From positions 1,170,501 to 1,234,500 of the forward strand of contig NZ_AP019782.1 of assembly GCF_019669985.1 (NCBI RefSeq): a DNA stretch of 64,000 nucleotides, given 5' to 3'. Below, in pieces: positions 1-8,712 of this stretch (position 1 is its first letter; each line of letters starts with the position of its first letter). The position numbers were made by a program, and so were the translations under genes. The notes below the pieces were generated by a model. The model was not told the origin of the DNA. It searched no databases and was given only the letters and a program-made list of their open reading frames with translations. The stretch is from Methylogaea oryzae (lineage in GTDB: Bacteria > Pseudomonadota > Gammaproteobacteria > Methylococcales > Methylococcaceae).

Positions 1-1224
1 GCCGAAGGCCCCCTTCAAATTGCTCTCCGCGTCGATCAGGAACTGGGCGCCGACCACCACCTTGTCGCCGGCTTGCAGCCCGTCCAGCACCTCGACGGCG
101 TCGTCGCCGCGCAGGCCCAGGCGGACCTCCCTGGGTTCGTAGCGCCCGTCGCCCTGGTCCAGCAAAACCGCCGTGCGCCGGCCGCTGTCCAACACGGCGG
201 ATGTCGGGATCGCCAGCGCTGGCCTGGGTTGGGCGGCCAGCTCCACCTGGGCGTACATCATGGGCTTGAGCAAGCCGTCCGGGTTGTCCAGTTCCAGCCG
301 CACTTTCACCGTGCGGGTGGCGGCGTCCAGGGCCGGATAGACGAAATCCACCTTGGCGGGGAAGGTCCGGCCGGGATAGGCGTCCAGCTTCACCTCGGCG
401 GTTTGGCCGGGGGCGATGAGGCCGATTTCCTGCTCGTATACCTGGGCGACGACCCAGATTTTGGACAGGTCGGCGATGTGGAACAGCGTTGCGCCCGCCG
501 CCGCTTTCATGCCGGCCACGGCGTCTTTTTCCATGACCACGCCGTCCGCCGGTGAGCGCACGGTGAGGGTGCGCAAGGCCGCGCCCCGTTGTTCCAGCGC
601 GCGCAGGTCCCCGGCGGCGATGCCCCAGTTGCGCAGGCGCTCCAGGCTGCCCTGGGCCAGGTTTTCCATGCCGGCCCGGGCGATCTCGCCGCTTTCCGCC
701 AGCATGTTTTGGCCGCTGCGGGCGATGAGGTATTCGCGTTGGGCGGCCAGCAGTTCGGGGCTGTACAGTTCGAACAGGGGTTGGCCTTTTTTCACCCGCT
801 GGCCGGTGGCGTTGACGTGGAGCTTTTCGATGTAGCCGTCGAATTTGAGGGCGACGTTGTACAAGCGCCGTTCGTCCGCTTCCACCACGCCGACGGCGCG
901 CACCGTGCGGGCCAGGTCGCGCAATTCGGCCAAGGCGGTGGCGACGCCGAGCTTTTGCACCTTGTCCGGGCCGAGGCTTACCGTGCCGGGGGCGGCGGCC
1001 GGCGCTGCCTTCTCCGCGTAGACCGGCGTGTAATCCATGCCCATTTCATCCTTCATCGGCACGGGCGAGGTGACGGCGGGATTCATGGGATGACGGTAAT
1101 AAAGCGGCGTCGGCGCCGCCGCTATGCCCGTCGCGGCGGGTTCCGGCCGGGGCGCGAGCCGGTAGCCGGCGACGGCTCCGATACCCAGGGCGATCAGCAG
1201 CAGCGTCAAGGTTTTAACGCTCAT
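1..1224 (-). CDS. cusB: Efflux RND periplasmic adaptor, CusB-like (partial)
   Basis: Membrane-fusion adaptor that would link an inner-membrane RND pump to the outer-membrane factor encoded just upstream. The visible protein starts with a short hydrophobic anchor (LTLLLIALGIGAVAGY), then a heavy-metal-binding segment of the CusB type (YYRHPMNPAVTS...MGMDYTPVY, about residues 42-70), then barrel-sandwich and helical hairpin segments. The Met/His-rich segment suggests copper or silver rather than cobalt/zinc, but this is inference. The ATG overlaps the stop of the outer-membrane gene as ATGA, so the two are translationally coupled. The C terminus and the expected pump gene lie beyond the left edge. 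Confidence 0.9.
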   Translation of the reverse strand, partial: MSVKTLTLLLIALGIGAVAGYRLAPRPEPAATGIAAAPTPLYYRHPMNPAVTSPVPMKDEMGMDYTPVYAEKAAPAAAPGTVSLGPDKVQKLGVATALAELRDLARTVRAVGVVEADERRLYNVALKFDGYIEKLHVNATGQRVKKGQPLFELYSPELLAAQREYLIARSGQNMLAESGEIARAGMENLAQGSLERLRNWGIAAGDLRALEQRGAALRTLTVRSPADGVVMEKDAVAGMKAAAGATLFHIADLSKIWVVAQVYEQEIGLIAPGQTAEVKLDAYPGRTFPAKVDFVYPALDAATRTVKVRLELDNPDGLLKPMMYAQVELAAQPRPALAIPTSAVLDSGRRTAVLLDQGDGRYEPREVRLGLRGDDAVEVLDGLQAGDKVVVGAQFLIDAESNLKGAFG

Positions 1225-2516
1225 AGCCCCTCCTTGCCCACCGCCGCCGCCAGCCGCGCCCACGCTTGCTGGGCTTGGACATAGGCTTGCCAGTAGCGCG
1301 TTTCGTATTCCAGCACGGCGGTTTCGGCCCGCAGCAAGTTGGCGAAATCCGCCTGGCCCACTTGGTAGGCGGACGCCATGGCGGCGGCGGTTTGCTTGGC
1401 CTGGGGCAGGATGGTGGTTTTGACCAGTTGGAACTGCTGCCGGGCGCCGCCGTAGCCGACCCAGTTCTCCGCCACTTCCGCCTGAACTTTGCGCAGGGCG
1501 TCCTGCAAGGCGTATTGCTCCTGCAGGAGTTCGCTATGGCGCTGGTCCACGGCTTTGGCTTGCTTGCCGCCGGCGTAAATGGGCAGGTTCATGCTGACGT
1601 GGAAGTTGGCGAAGTCGCTGCGGGTTAGGCCCGCCGGCGTGTTTTGCCGGGCGGCGTAGTCGGCGCCGACGTTGAAATCGGGATAGTAGCCCTTGTCCGC
1701 CAGCTCCAGCCGGCTTTGCGCCGCCCCCAGGGCTTTCTGCAATTGCGCCAGGGCGGGGCGGTTGCGCTCGGCCAGTTCCAGCAGCTCGCTTTGCTCGGCG
1801 TTTTGCGGCAGGGTGGGTTCGCCCGGCGGAGGCAGGCGCAAGGGCCGGCCGGCCGGCCGGTCGAGCAGGGCGTTGAGGCGGGCGATTTCGCCGTGGTGCA
1901 AGCGCGCGTGTTCCAGCTCCATGTCGCGCAGCTTGGACAGCTCCAGTTGCGCCAGCAGGGCGTCCTGCTGCATGGCTTCGCCGACCCGGTAGCGGGCCAG
2001 GGTGGCGTCCGCCAGTTGGTTGAGCTTTTTTTCCGTGGCGGCGACGATTTCCAGGGCGCGCTCTCGGTAGAACAGCTGCCACCACAGCTGCTTGACGTCG
2101 CGCACCAGGCGCAGGCGGGCCTCTTCGGCGCTGTCGGCGGCGCCGGCCGCTTCATATTCGGCGGCTTTTTCCTTGAGCGCCAACTTGCCGGGAAAGGGCA
2201 GTTCCTGGCTGAAGCCGGCCTGCAGGTAGGTCATGTCCTCTCGGCGCAGGTTGAAACCGCTGTTGGTGGGCAGGTTTTGCGCATCGAAGCGGACGATGGG
2301 GTCGGGCAGGGAGCCTTCCTGGGACGGCACCGCCGCCATGGCTTCGGCGCGGGCGCGCATTTCCGCCAGGCCGGGATTGCCGGCCACGGCTTCGGCCACG
2401 GCGGCCTCCAGGGCGAGGGGCGCGGGCGGTTCGGCGGCGGCCGGCGGCGGCAGCCATAGGGCGCTCAGCAGGACGGCGGCTGCCGGCCCGCCGGATAAAC
2501 GGACGGAACGGGACAT
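1221..2516 (-). CDS. TolC-family outer-membrane efflux protein, CusC/CzcC-like
   Basis: Outer-membrane channel of a tripartite heavy-metal efflux system. The 431-residue length is normal for the family. It has an N-terminal signal peptide ending near AAAEPPAP and two repeats of the OEP domain, with long amphipathic helices rich in Ala, Gln and Glu (for example around residues 120-200 and 320-420). It is the middle gene of a leftward set: small metal-ligand-rich protein, this channel, then the CusB-like adaptor with a 4-base overlap. The substrate cannot be told from this protein alone. Confidence 0.9.
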   Translation of the reverse strand: MSRSVRLSGGPAAAVLLSALWLPPPAAAEPPAPLALEAAVAEAVAGNPGLAEMRARAEAMAAVPSQEGSLPDPIVRFDAQNLPTNSGFNLRREDMTYLQAGFSQELPFPGKLALKEKAAEYEAAGAADSAEEARLRLVRDVKQLWWQLFYRERALEIVAATEKKLNQLADATLARYRVGEAMQQDALLAQLELSKLRDMELEHARLHHGEIARLNALLDRPAGRPLRLPPPGEPTLPQNAEQSELLELAERNRPALAQLQKALGAAQSRLELADKGYYPDFNVGADYAARQNTPAGLTRSDFANFHVSMNLPIYAGGKQAKAVDQRHSELLQEQYALQDALRKVQAEVAENWVGYGGARQQFQLVKTTILPQAKQTAAAMASAYQVGQADFANLLRAETAVLEYETRYWQAYVQAQQAWARLAAAVGKEGL

Positions 2517-2603
2517 GGGGGACTCCTAAAGTCGTGCGGTTCGGCGGCGCGCAAGGCGCGCCGGTAACGGCGCTGCGAGCGCCGGACGATAGGCAGTCCG
2601 CGG

Positions 2604-2957
2604 CTAATTACGCAGGACGCAATAGCGCTGGAAGAGGGGGATGGGCTTGATGTCGGGGGGCGCCGGCGGCTTTGTGCGCGTCAAACGCGGCGGCCAGGCC
2701 AGAATCAGGGTGAAGGCCGCGGCCAGCAGGGCCAGCAGTTGCGGCGCGTCGCTTTTGGTGAGCTGCGCCAGGTCGTAGGGCTGGCTGTCCGCCAGGCAGG
2801 GGCGGTCGTCGCAGTCGCCGTCGTCGGGCGCGTGGTCGGGCATGGCGTGATCCGCCATGGCGCAATTGGCGTCCATCGCCATGGCTTTGTGCAGCAACGG
2901 CCGGCCGCATACCAGCGAGGCGGCCGACAGCAGCCACAGGAGGCTGGCGAACAGCAT
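2604..2957 (-). CDS. Small secreted or membrane protein rich in Met, His and Cys
   Basis: A 117-residue protein with a hydrophobic N-terminal signal or anchor (MLFASLLWLLSAASLVCG), a 40-residue middle with many possible metal ligands (Met, His, Cys and Asp in AMAMDANCAMADHAMPDH and following), a second hydrophobic segment near residues 73-90 and a basic, proline-rich tail. It is the first gene of the leftward metal-efflux set, 87 bases before the outer-membrane gene. Small genes of this kind often precede Cus/Czc operons, and a periplasmic metal-sensing or metal-handling role is inferred. No Shine-Dalgarno is obvious. A GTG at 3000 in the same frame would add a basic n-region and may be the true start. 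Confidence 0.6.
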   Translation of the reverse strand: MLFASLLWLLSAASLVCGRPLLHKAMAMDANCAMADHAMPDHAPDDGDCDDRPCLADSQPYDLAQLTKSDAPQLLALLAAAFTLILAWPPRLTRTKPPAPPDIKPIPLFQRYCVLRN

Positions 2958-3082
2958 GACGGCGCGGGCCAGGCGGCGATGACGGCGCGGGTTCAGCACG
3001 GGACGGCGGTGAGCGGTGAGGGGCGCATGGGCGCAATTTAGGCGGCGGCCGACGCGTTTGTCAAATCGCCGCGGCGTCTGGT

Positions 3083-4360
3083 TTACGGCAGCTGCTGGTC
3101 CAGCATGCTCGGGGTGATGAGCGTAATGCCTTGCTCCGACACGTAGAAACGCTCGCGGTCCGCGGCGATGTCCACTCCCACCGTCAAGCCGTCGGGAATG
3201 CGGCAGCGCTTGTCGACCACGACGCGTTTCAGGGTGACGTGGTTGCCCACCACGGTTTCGGGCAGGATAACCGAGTCCTCGATATAGCTGTGGCTGTCGA
3301 TGCGCACCTTGGAAAACAGCACCGACCGCAATACCGTCGCGCCGCTGACGATGCAGCCGCCGGCTACCAGGGATTCCCACGCCTGGCCGCGCCTGCCGTC
3401 GTCGTTGAGGATGAATTTGGCGGCGGGCAGTTGCAGGGCGTAGCTCCAAATCGGCCAGTCGTCGTCGTAGAGATTGAGGTCGGGCGTGACTTTGGCCAAG
3501 TCCATATTGGCCTCCCAATAAGCGTCCAGGGTGCCGACGTCGCGCCAGTAGGGCATGCCGTCCACCATATTGACGCAACTGTCGGCGAAGTGGTGGGCGT
3601 AGGCGCGGCCCCGGGTCACCAGGCGCGGAATCAGGTCTTTGCCGAAATCGTGGCTGGAGTCGGCGTCCTGGGCGTCGCGATGCAGTTCCGCGTGCAGCAC
3701 GTCGGCGTCGAACAGGTAGATGCCCATGCTGACCAGCGCTTTGTCCGGCTGGCCGGGGATGGGGTGGGGATGGCACGGCTTTTCGTGGAAGTCGACCACG
3801 CGCCGCTCGTCGTCGACGCCCATGACGCCGAAGGCGACCGCTTCGGCCAGCGGCACTTCGAGGCAGGCGATGGTCACTTCCGCTTGCCGCGCCACATGGT
3901 CCGCCAGCATCTTTTCGTAATCCATCTTGTAGACGTGGTCGCCACCTAGCACCAGCACGTAGCGGGGCTCGTTGCGGTAGATGATGTCCAGGTTCTGGAA
4001 TACCGCGTCGGCCGTGCCCTGGTACCAGTTGTCGTCCAGTCGCTGCTGGGCGGGTATGACTTCGATGAACTCTTCCAGGTTGGCGGCGAGAAAATTCCAT
4101 CCCCGTTGGATGTGGCGGATCAGGCTGTGGGCTTTGTATTGCGTGAAAACGCCGATGTGGCGGATGCCGGAATTGACGCAGTTGGCCAGGGGGAAGTCGA
4201 TGATGCGCAGGTTGCCGCCGAACGGCACGGCCGGCTTGGCGCGCCAGTCGGTAAGGTGCTTCAGGCGGCTGCCGCGTCCGCCGGCCAGGACCACGGCATA
4301 GGTTTTTTTGATGCTTAACGAAATAAAACGCGAGGCGGTCTCATGGTATCCAGTCGGCAT
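3083..4360 (-). CDS. glgC: Glucose-1-phosphate adenylyltransferase
   Basis: Makes ADP-glucose from glucose 1-phosphate and ATP, the committed step of bacterial glycogen synthesis in the cytoplasm. The N-terminal nucleotidyltransferase domain shows AVVLAGGRGSRLKHLT, the AKPAVPFGGNLRIIDFPLAN segment, and the GGDHVYKMDY and FHEKP motifs. The C-terminal third is a left-handed beta-helix (ATVLRSVLFSKVRIDSHSYI onward). The 425-residue length is typical. No glycogen synthase or branching enzyme is next to it. The ATG at 4360 lacks a strong ribosome-binding site. Confidence 0.96.
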   Translation of the reverse strand: MPTGYHETASRFISLSIKKTYAVVLAGGRGSRLKHLTDWRAKPAVPFGGNLRIIDFPLANCVNSGIRHIGVFTQYKAHSLIRHIQRGWNFLAANLEEFIEVIPAQQRLDDNWYQGTADAVFQNLDIIYRNEPRYVLVLGGDHVYKMDYEKMLADHVARQAEVTIACLEVPLAEAVAFGVMGVDDERRVVDFHEKPCHPHPIPGQPDKALVSMGIYLFDADVLHAELHRDAQDADSSHDFGKDLIPRLVTRGRAYAHHFADSCVNMVDGMPYWRDVGTLDAYWEANMDLAKVTPDLNLYDDDWPIWSYALQLPAAKFILNDDGRRGQAWESLVAGGCIVSGATVLRSVLFSKVRIDSHSYIEDSVILPETVVGNHVTLKRVVVDKRCRIPDGLTVGVDIAADRERFYVSEQGITLITPSMLDQQLP

Positions 4361-4482
4361 AGTGCTGGTTCCTTGCTCCGGTTGTTCGTCGCGGCGGGTC
4401 GGCTATCCCCAGTGTTTGCTGCGTCTGTCGAAGTCCCAAGCCCCTAGTCTAGTCTATCGGGACGAATGCGAGGGCGGCCGGA

Positions 4483-5409
4483 TCAGAGCAGCGAGCAGGA
4501 ATGGGCGGTGTGTCCCAATTCGATCTGCAGCGTGCAATGGTGGATGGCGTGGTGCGCTTTCAGCTCGCCGACGACGTCGTCGATGAAAGCGTCGCCGGGG
4601 TGGCCCGCGGGCATGACCAAGTGGGCGGTGAGGGCGCTTTCCGTGGTGCTCATGCCCCACACGTGCAGGTCGTGCACTTCCGTGACGCCGGGCTGGGCGG
4701 CCAAATAAGCGCGCACCGCTTCCATGTCGATATGGGGCGGCACCGCGTTGAGCGCCAGCCGCAGCGCGTCGCGCAGCAGGCCCCAGGTTCCCAACAGCAC
4801 GATCACGACGATGGCCAGGCTGATGGCCGGGTCCAGCCAGTAAAAATCGTTCGTGTAGTACATGACGGCGCCGGCCAGCACCACGCCCAGGGACACCGCC
4901 GCGTCCGCCAGCATGTGCAGGAACGCGCCGCGTATGTTGAGGTTGCCGCGGCTGCCGGCCATGAGCAGCCAGGCGGAAACGCCGTTGACGACGACGCCGG
5001 CGGCGGCCACCGCCATCACGGTCAGGCCGGCCACGGCGGGCGGTTCGGCGAAGCGGCGCAGCGCCTCCCAGGCGATGGCGCCGCAGGCGCCCATCAACAG
5101 CATGGCGTTGGTCAGGGCCGCCAGGATCGAGGTGCTGCGCAGCCCGTAGGTGTAGCGGCCCTTGGGGCGCCGTTGCGACAGGCGCATGGCGCCCCAGGCC
5201 AGCAGCAGGCCGAGCACGTCGGACAGGTTGTGGCCGGCGTCGGCCATCAAGGCGGTGGAGCGGGCGAGGACGCCGTAGCCGAACTCCACGGCGACGAAGC
5301 CGACGTTGAGCGCGGTGGCGACGGCGAAGGCGCGGCCGTGGCGGTTTTTGCCGCCGCCGTGGTGCCCGCAAGCGTGTCCGTGCTGATGGCCGTGGTGGTG
5401 GGCGCTCAT
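4483..5409 (-). CDS. Cation diffusion facilitator (CzcD/ZitB-type zinc exporter)
   Basis: Inner-membrane proton-driven exporter for zinc or similar divalent ions. The 308 residues begin with a His-rich cytoplasmic segment (HHHGHQHGHACGHH, residues 4-17). About six transmembrane helices follow. TM2 carries the HNLSD site (residues 60-64) after D57, and TM5 carries DPAIS. The C-terminal domain has the usual fold (AVPPHIDMEAVRAYLAAQPG), and the tail ends in HTAHSCSLL. A GGGAGGG-like ribosome-binding site lies about 10 bases before the ATG. It shares strand and spacing (16 bases) with the peptidase gene upstream. Confidence 0.93.
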   Translation of the reverse strand: MSAHHHGHQHGHACGHHGGGKNRHGRAFAVATALNVGFVAVEFGYGVLARSTALMADAGHNLSDVLGLLLAWGAMRLSQRRPKGRYTYGLRSTSILAALTNAMLLMGACGAIAWEALRRFAEPPAVAGLTVMAVAAAGVVVNGVSAWLLMAGSRGNLNIRGAFLHMLADAAVSLGVVLAGAVMYYTNDFYWLDPAISLAIVVIVLLGTWGLLRDALRLALNAVPPHIDMEAVRAYLAAQPGVTEVHDLHVWGMSTTESALTAHLVMPAGHPGDAFIDDVVGELKAHHAIHHCTLQIELGHTAHSCSLL

Positions 5410-5425
5410 GGCTTGCTGTCCCTCC

Positions 5426-6469
5426 CTAAGCGTTTCGGCAATAGGCCAGCAACAAGCGCCGGCAGTTGTCGATGGCGCCCAAATGGGCGATTTCGTAGCC
5501 GTGGGTGTTGTCGGCGGGGAAGCCGACGCAGGCGGCGCGCGGCACGTGGCCGTTTTTCATGGTGAGGGAGGCGTCGCTGCCGAACTGGCTCAGTATCGTA
5601 TGCTGGCAGGGCACGCCCGCCCGCTGGGCCGCCGCCGCCAATTCCCGGTTCAGGTCTTCGTCGTAGAGGCCGTGGCTGTCCTGGGATACCAGCACCGGCG
5701 CCAGGTCCGAGCCGCAGGGGTATTCGCGGGACTTAGGGCTGATTTCCAGGGCGATGAGGGCGTCCGGCTTTTGCCGGGCGCTGAAATACATGGCGCCGAT
5801 GGCGCCCACCTCTTCCTTGGCGGTGAACGCCAGGTAAACGTCCCAGGCCGGCTCCCGCAACTCCTCCGCCAACGTCAGCAACACCGCCGCCACGGCTTTG
5901 TCGTCCAGGGCGTAGCTGGCGATGTAGTCGCCCATCCTGAAAGGTTGCTTGCGGTGCTTGCCCACCACCATGCGGGTGCCGGGCCGTATCCCCGCGGAAG
6001 CGAGCGCCTCGGCGCTCCGCTTGGTTTCCACCCAGGCGTTTTCCCACTTCAGCGGCAGCTGTTCCTCGTGCACCTTTTGCGGCGATTCGTGGGACACGTG
6101 GCGCGAGCCGAAGCTGAGCACGCCGCTGACCGTGGCCGTATCGCCCAGCAAATCCACCACGCCCTCGCCGTACACCCAGGGGAAGGAGCCGCCCAGCTTG
6201 CGCACTTCCACCGTGCCGTCCGGGTTCACCCGTTTGACGATGCAGCCGATTTCGTCCTTGTGGGCGGTGATGGCCAGGGCGCGGCCGGGATCCCGGCCGG
6301 GGATGCGGGCGACGATGTTGCCGGCGTCGTCCTGGCGGTGCTCCACGCCCAGCGCCTTCAGCCGGGCCAGCAGGAAAGCGTCGATTTCCTCCTCCGCGCC
6401 GCTGGGCGAGTGGCACAGCACCAGCTCGCGAATCTGTTCAAACAAGCCGTCGTAACGTTCCGCCCCCAC
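5426..6469 (-). CDS. M42-family metallopeptidase (FrvX/glutamyl aminopeptidase-like)
   Basis: Cytoplasmic two-zinc aminopeptidase of the tetrahedral type. The family ligands and catalytic residues are visible: ITAHKDEIG (His and Asp), DDKAVAAVLL, the acidic pair in AFTAKEEVGAIGA, ALEIS for the next ligand, and the C-terminal NTHGYEIAHLGAIDN histidine. Length 347 residues is normal. The start is GTG at 6469, chosen because GGGGAG lies about 9 bases upstream. It is followed closely by the cation exporter gene on the same strand. Substrate peptides are unknown. Confidence 0.92.
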   Translation of the reverse strand: MGAERYDGLFEQIRELVLCHSPSGAEEEIDAFLLARLKALGVEHRQDDAGNIVARIPGRDPGRALAITAHKDEIGCIVKRVNPDGTVEVRKLGGSFPWVYGEGVVDLLGDTATVSGVLSFGSRHVSHESPQKVHEEQLPLKWENAWVETKRSAEALASAGIRPGTRMVVGKHRKQPFRMGDYIASYALDDKAVAAVLLTLAEELREPAWDVYLAFTAKEEVGAIGAMYFSARQKPDALIALEISPKSREYPCGSDLAPVLVSQDSHGLYDEDLNRELAAAAQRAGVPCQHTILSQFGSDASLTMKNGHVPRAACVGFPADNTHGYEIAHLGAIDNCRRLLLAYCRNA

Positions 6470-6635
6470 TCGCCGTCTCCCCGAAGTTATGGCAAATCGC
6501 GGCTTTTACTCTACCATGGGGAAGCCGCCTTCCTAAGCCCCATGCCGAGGCCGCGCCGTTCCCGGCCCCACCCCGGGAGAGGGCGAGGGGAGCGAAAGGT
6601 CGCGGCATCGTTCCCAATCTCCGGATGCCCACGCC

Positions 6636-7688
6636 ATGGACAAAATGCTCAAACCCGTGTTTCTCGGCGCCTTGCTCACCGGGCTGCTGGCCCTGGCTTA
6701 TCTGGTGCTGCGCAATTTCGTCACGCCATTGGCCTGGGCCATGATCCTGGCCTATATCAGTTGGCCGCTGTACGCCCGTTTGACCCGACTGACCGGCGAC
6801 AAAACCGTCCTCAGCGCCTTGCTGATGGTGATCGCGCTGCTTGCCGCCATCGTCGTGCCCAGCGTCTGGCTGACCTATTTGCTGCGGGACGAGGTGGTCG
6901 GCGTTTACCACGACTTCGGCGAACTGTTGCGCCAGAAGCCGGTTTTGCCGGAAGCCGTCGGCAAGCTGCCGGGCTTTGGGCCGGAGGCGCAGCGTTTGTT
7001 CGAGCAGTTGACCGACCCGGAAACCCTGCGGGCCCGCGTCCTGCCGTGGCTGCGCGGTTTTTCCGTGGGCGTGCTGCAACTCCTCGGCGACGTGGGGTAT
7101 CTCGCCGCCGTACTGCTGCTTACCCTGTTCAGCGTGTTCTTCCTCTACCGGGACGGCCGGCAGATCACCCGCGAAGTGAGCCGGGTGCTGCATTTGGTCA
7201 TGGGCGAGCGGGTGGACGCATACCTCGCCACCGCCGGCGCCACCGTCAAAGCGGTGGTCTACGGCCTGGTGCTGACCGCCATCGGCCAGGGCGCCATCGC
7301 CGGGCTGGGGTATTGGTTCGTCGGGCTCAAGTCGCCGGTGCTGCTGACGCTGGTGACGATGTTTTTCGCCATGATTCCGTTCGGCACCCCGGTGGTGTGG
7401 ATAGCCGCCAGCCTGTGGCTGCTGCTGCAAGGCCGGCACTTGGACGGCGTCGAGCTGTTGGTGTGGGGCACGGCGGTGGTGAGCTGGGTGGACAACGTCA
7501 TCCGTCCCCTGGTCATCAGCAGCAACACCAGCATTCCATTCCTGCTGGTGTTTTTCGGCGTGCTGGGCGGCTTGGCCGCCTTCGGCTTTATCGGCCTGTT
7601 CGTCGGTCCGGTGATACTGGCCGTGTTACTGGCCGTGTGGCGGGAGTGGTTGGAGCAGCACGGCGCCGAGGAGTTCCCCCAGGGCTAG
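6636..7688 (+). CDS. AI-2E family transporter
   Basis: A 350-residue inner-membrane protein with the typical pattern: two helices at the N terminus (residues 8-45), one near 65-90, a soluble loop (about 90-145) and a block of five helices to the C terminus. The family motif region IPFGTPVVWIAASLWLL is present. Relatives include TqsA (autoinducer-2 export) and other exporters or Na+/H+ antiporters, so the substrate cannot be assigned. Its stop overlaps the stop of the convergent DUF2806-like gene by three bases. Confidence 0.9.
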   Translation: MDKMLKPVFLGALLTGLLALAYLVLRNFVTPLAWAMILAYISWPLYARLTRLTGDKTVLSALLMVIALLAAIVVPSVWLTYLLRDEVVGVYHDFGELLRQKPVLPEAVGKLPGFGPEAQRLFEQLTDPETLRARVLPWLRGFSVGVLQLLGDVGYLAAVLLLTLFSVFFLYRDGRQITREVSRVLHLVMGERVDAYLATAGATVKAVVYGLVLTAIGQGAIAGLGYWFVGLKSPVLLTLVTMFFAMIPFGTPVVWIAASLWLLLQGRHLDGVELLVWGTAVVSWVDNVIRPLVISSNTSIPFLLVFFGVLGGLAAFGFIGLFVGPVILAVLLAVWREWLEQHGAEEFPQG

Positions 7689-8530
7689 CCGCCGGAGCCG
7701 TCCTCCACCAGATCCAGCCGGACGCCGCGCAGCTGGTCCAGGCTTTTCAGCACATTGCGGGCGAAGCCGTAGAACTTCTTCGGCCGCAGCGCCTCCGCCA
7801 ATTGCTGGCCGGCGCGGGTATAGCGGCGATAGGCCAGCACCGCGTCGGCCTTGTCTTCCCGCGGCTTCGCCAATTCGTACACCTTCGCCGCGTAGCGCAC
7901 GCGCATGCCGCGGGACGACAGGCAGCGCATGCCGTCGATTTCCGGCGACAGCAGGCCCAGATCGACGCAATGCTGGGTCATGTTGTTGCCTTGCTGATAA
8001 TTCATGATCTCCTTTTCCGCCAGCTCGTCTTCCAGCATGAAGCGCCAGCCGCTTTCGAAAGCGAAGGAGAAGGCGCAGCAGGTGGCGAAGCCCTCGATCT
8101 CCCATTCGTCCATTTGCGCGAACAGTGCCAGGGTGCGGCTGCCCACGCTTTGCGGCGCGGCGACTTCCGCCGCTAGCAGCCGCGCCCAGACTTCCTGGCG
8201 CGGCTTGTCGTCGGCGTCCTGGGCATAGGCGAAAAACTTGGTCAGCCACGCCCGCTCCACCGGATCGGATGAGGCCTGGTCCGGCAGCTCACGCAAGGCC
8301 AGATGGAGAATCTGCTCGATATTGCGCTGGCGGCACAGCTCGCGCCGCTCCACCCGCAAAGCGGCGCGCGCCGCCGGGTCCGGCGTCGGTTCCGTGAGGC
8401 GCAACTGGCTGCCGGCTTCGGCTTGCAATTCCGCCTCCAGCTCGGTCGGCGCGCCGACGCGATAGAGCGGGCCGACGACGGACGCCGCCGCTTCGAGCAG
8501 TTTTTGTTGGGGAGCGTTGAGGGATTCCAA
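7685..8530 (-). CDS. DUF2806-like protein
   Basis: A soluble 281-residue protein resembling DUF2806. The recognisable segment is RRELCRQRNIEQIL...DPVERAWLTKFFAYAQDADDKPRQEVWARLLAAEV, followed by GSRTLALFAQMDEWEIEGF. The biochemical role is unknown. Such proteins are often found as single genes. I chose a TTG start at 8530 because AAGGAG sits 6-7 bases before it. An in-frame ATG at 8575 would add 15 residues but has no ribosome-binding site. It is convergent with and overlaps the AI-2E gene. Confidence 0.72.
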   Translation of the reverse strand: MESLNAPQQKLLEAAASVVGPLYRVGAPTELEAELQAEAGSQLRLTEPTPDPAARAALRVERRELCRQRNIEQILHLALRELPDQASSDPVERAWLTKFFAYAQDADDKPRQEVWARLLAAEVAAPQSVGSRTLALFAQMDEWEIEGFATCCAFSFAFESGWRFMLEDELAEKEIMNYQQGNNMTQHCVDLGLLSPEIDGMRCLSSRGMRVRYAAKVYELAKPREDKADAVLAYRRYTRAGQQLAEALRPKKFYGFARNVLKSLDQLRGVRLDLVEDGSGG

Positions 8531-8646
8531 GGCGATCTCCTTCCAAGCCGGAACGATGCCGGCGGTTGTGTGCATGAGGGAACATGCCGCACATTTTATC
8601 CGCTTTTTCAGCGCCGGCCCGTTTGGCGTGGAGGAGGGGGTAGGTC

Positions 8647-8678
8647 TATCGTTCCCACGTTGCAACGTGGGAACGATA
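8647..8678. repeat. Perfect 32-bp palindrome, copy 1
   Basis: Each 16-base arm reads TATCGTTCCCACGTTG. It lies just after the DUF3999 gene in its reading direction. Related copies are at 33255-33290 and 63413-63444. Directly after it, 8681-8703 form a second hairpin with arms TGGGAGCG/CGCTCCCA and a 7-base loop. Both are REP-type intergenic elements that may act as terminators or mRNA stabilisers. Confidence 0.85.
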
Positions 8679-8712
8679 AATGGGAGCGATAACACCGCTC
8701 CCACGGTATTGG

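Noticed and set aside
2604-4100. A 498-codon minus-strand frame across glgC
   Set aside because: It is a shadow of glgC in another frame; only its last 117 codons, after glgC, make a sensible protein.
6541-6595. Possible REP unit of the CCCTCTCCC family before the AI-2E gene
   Set aside because: CCCCACCCCGGGAGAGGGCGAGGGG is suggestive, but too degenerate to list as a copy.
5408-8176. A 922-codon plus-strand frame
   Set aside because: It is antisense to the M42 gene and out of frame with the AI-2E gene. It is rich in Arg, Gly and Gln, as G+C-rich shadows are.
8575-8692. Short frames coding VPTLQRGN-like peptides near palindromes
   Set aside because: These words come from translation of the 32-bp palindrome family and are not genes.
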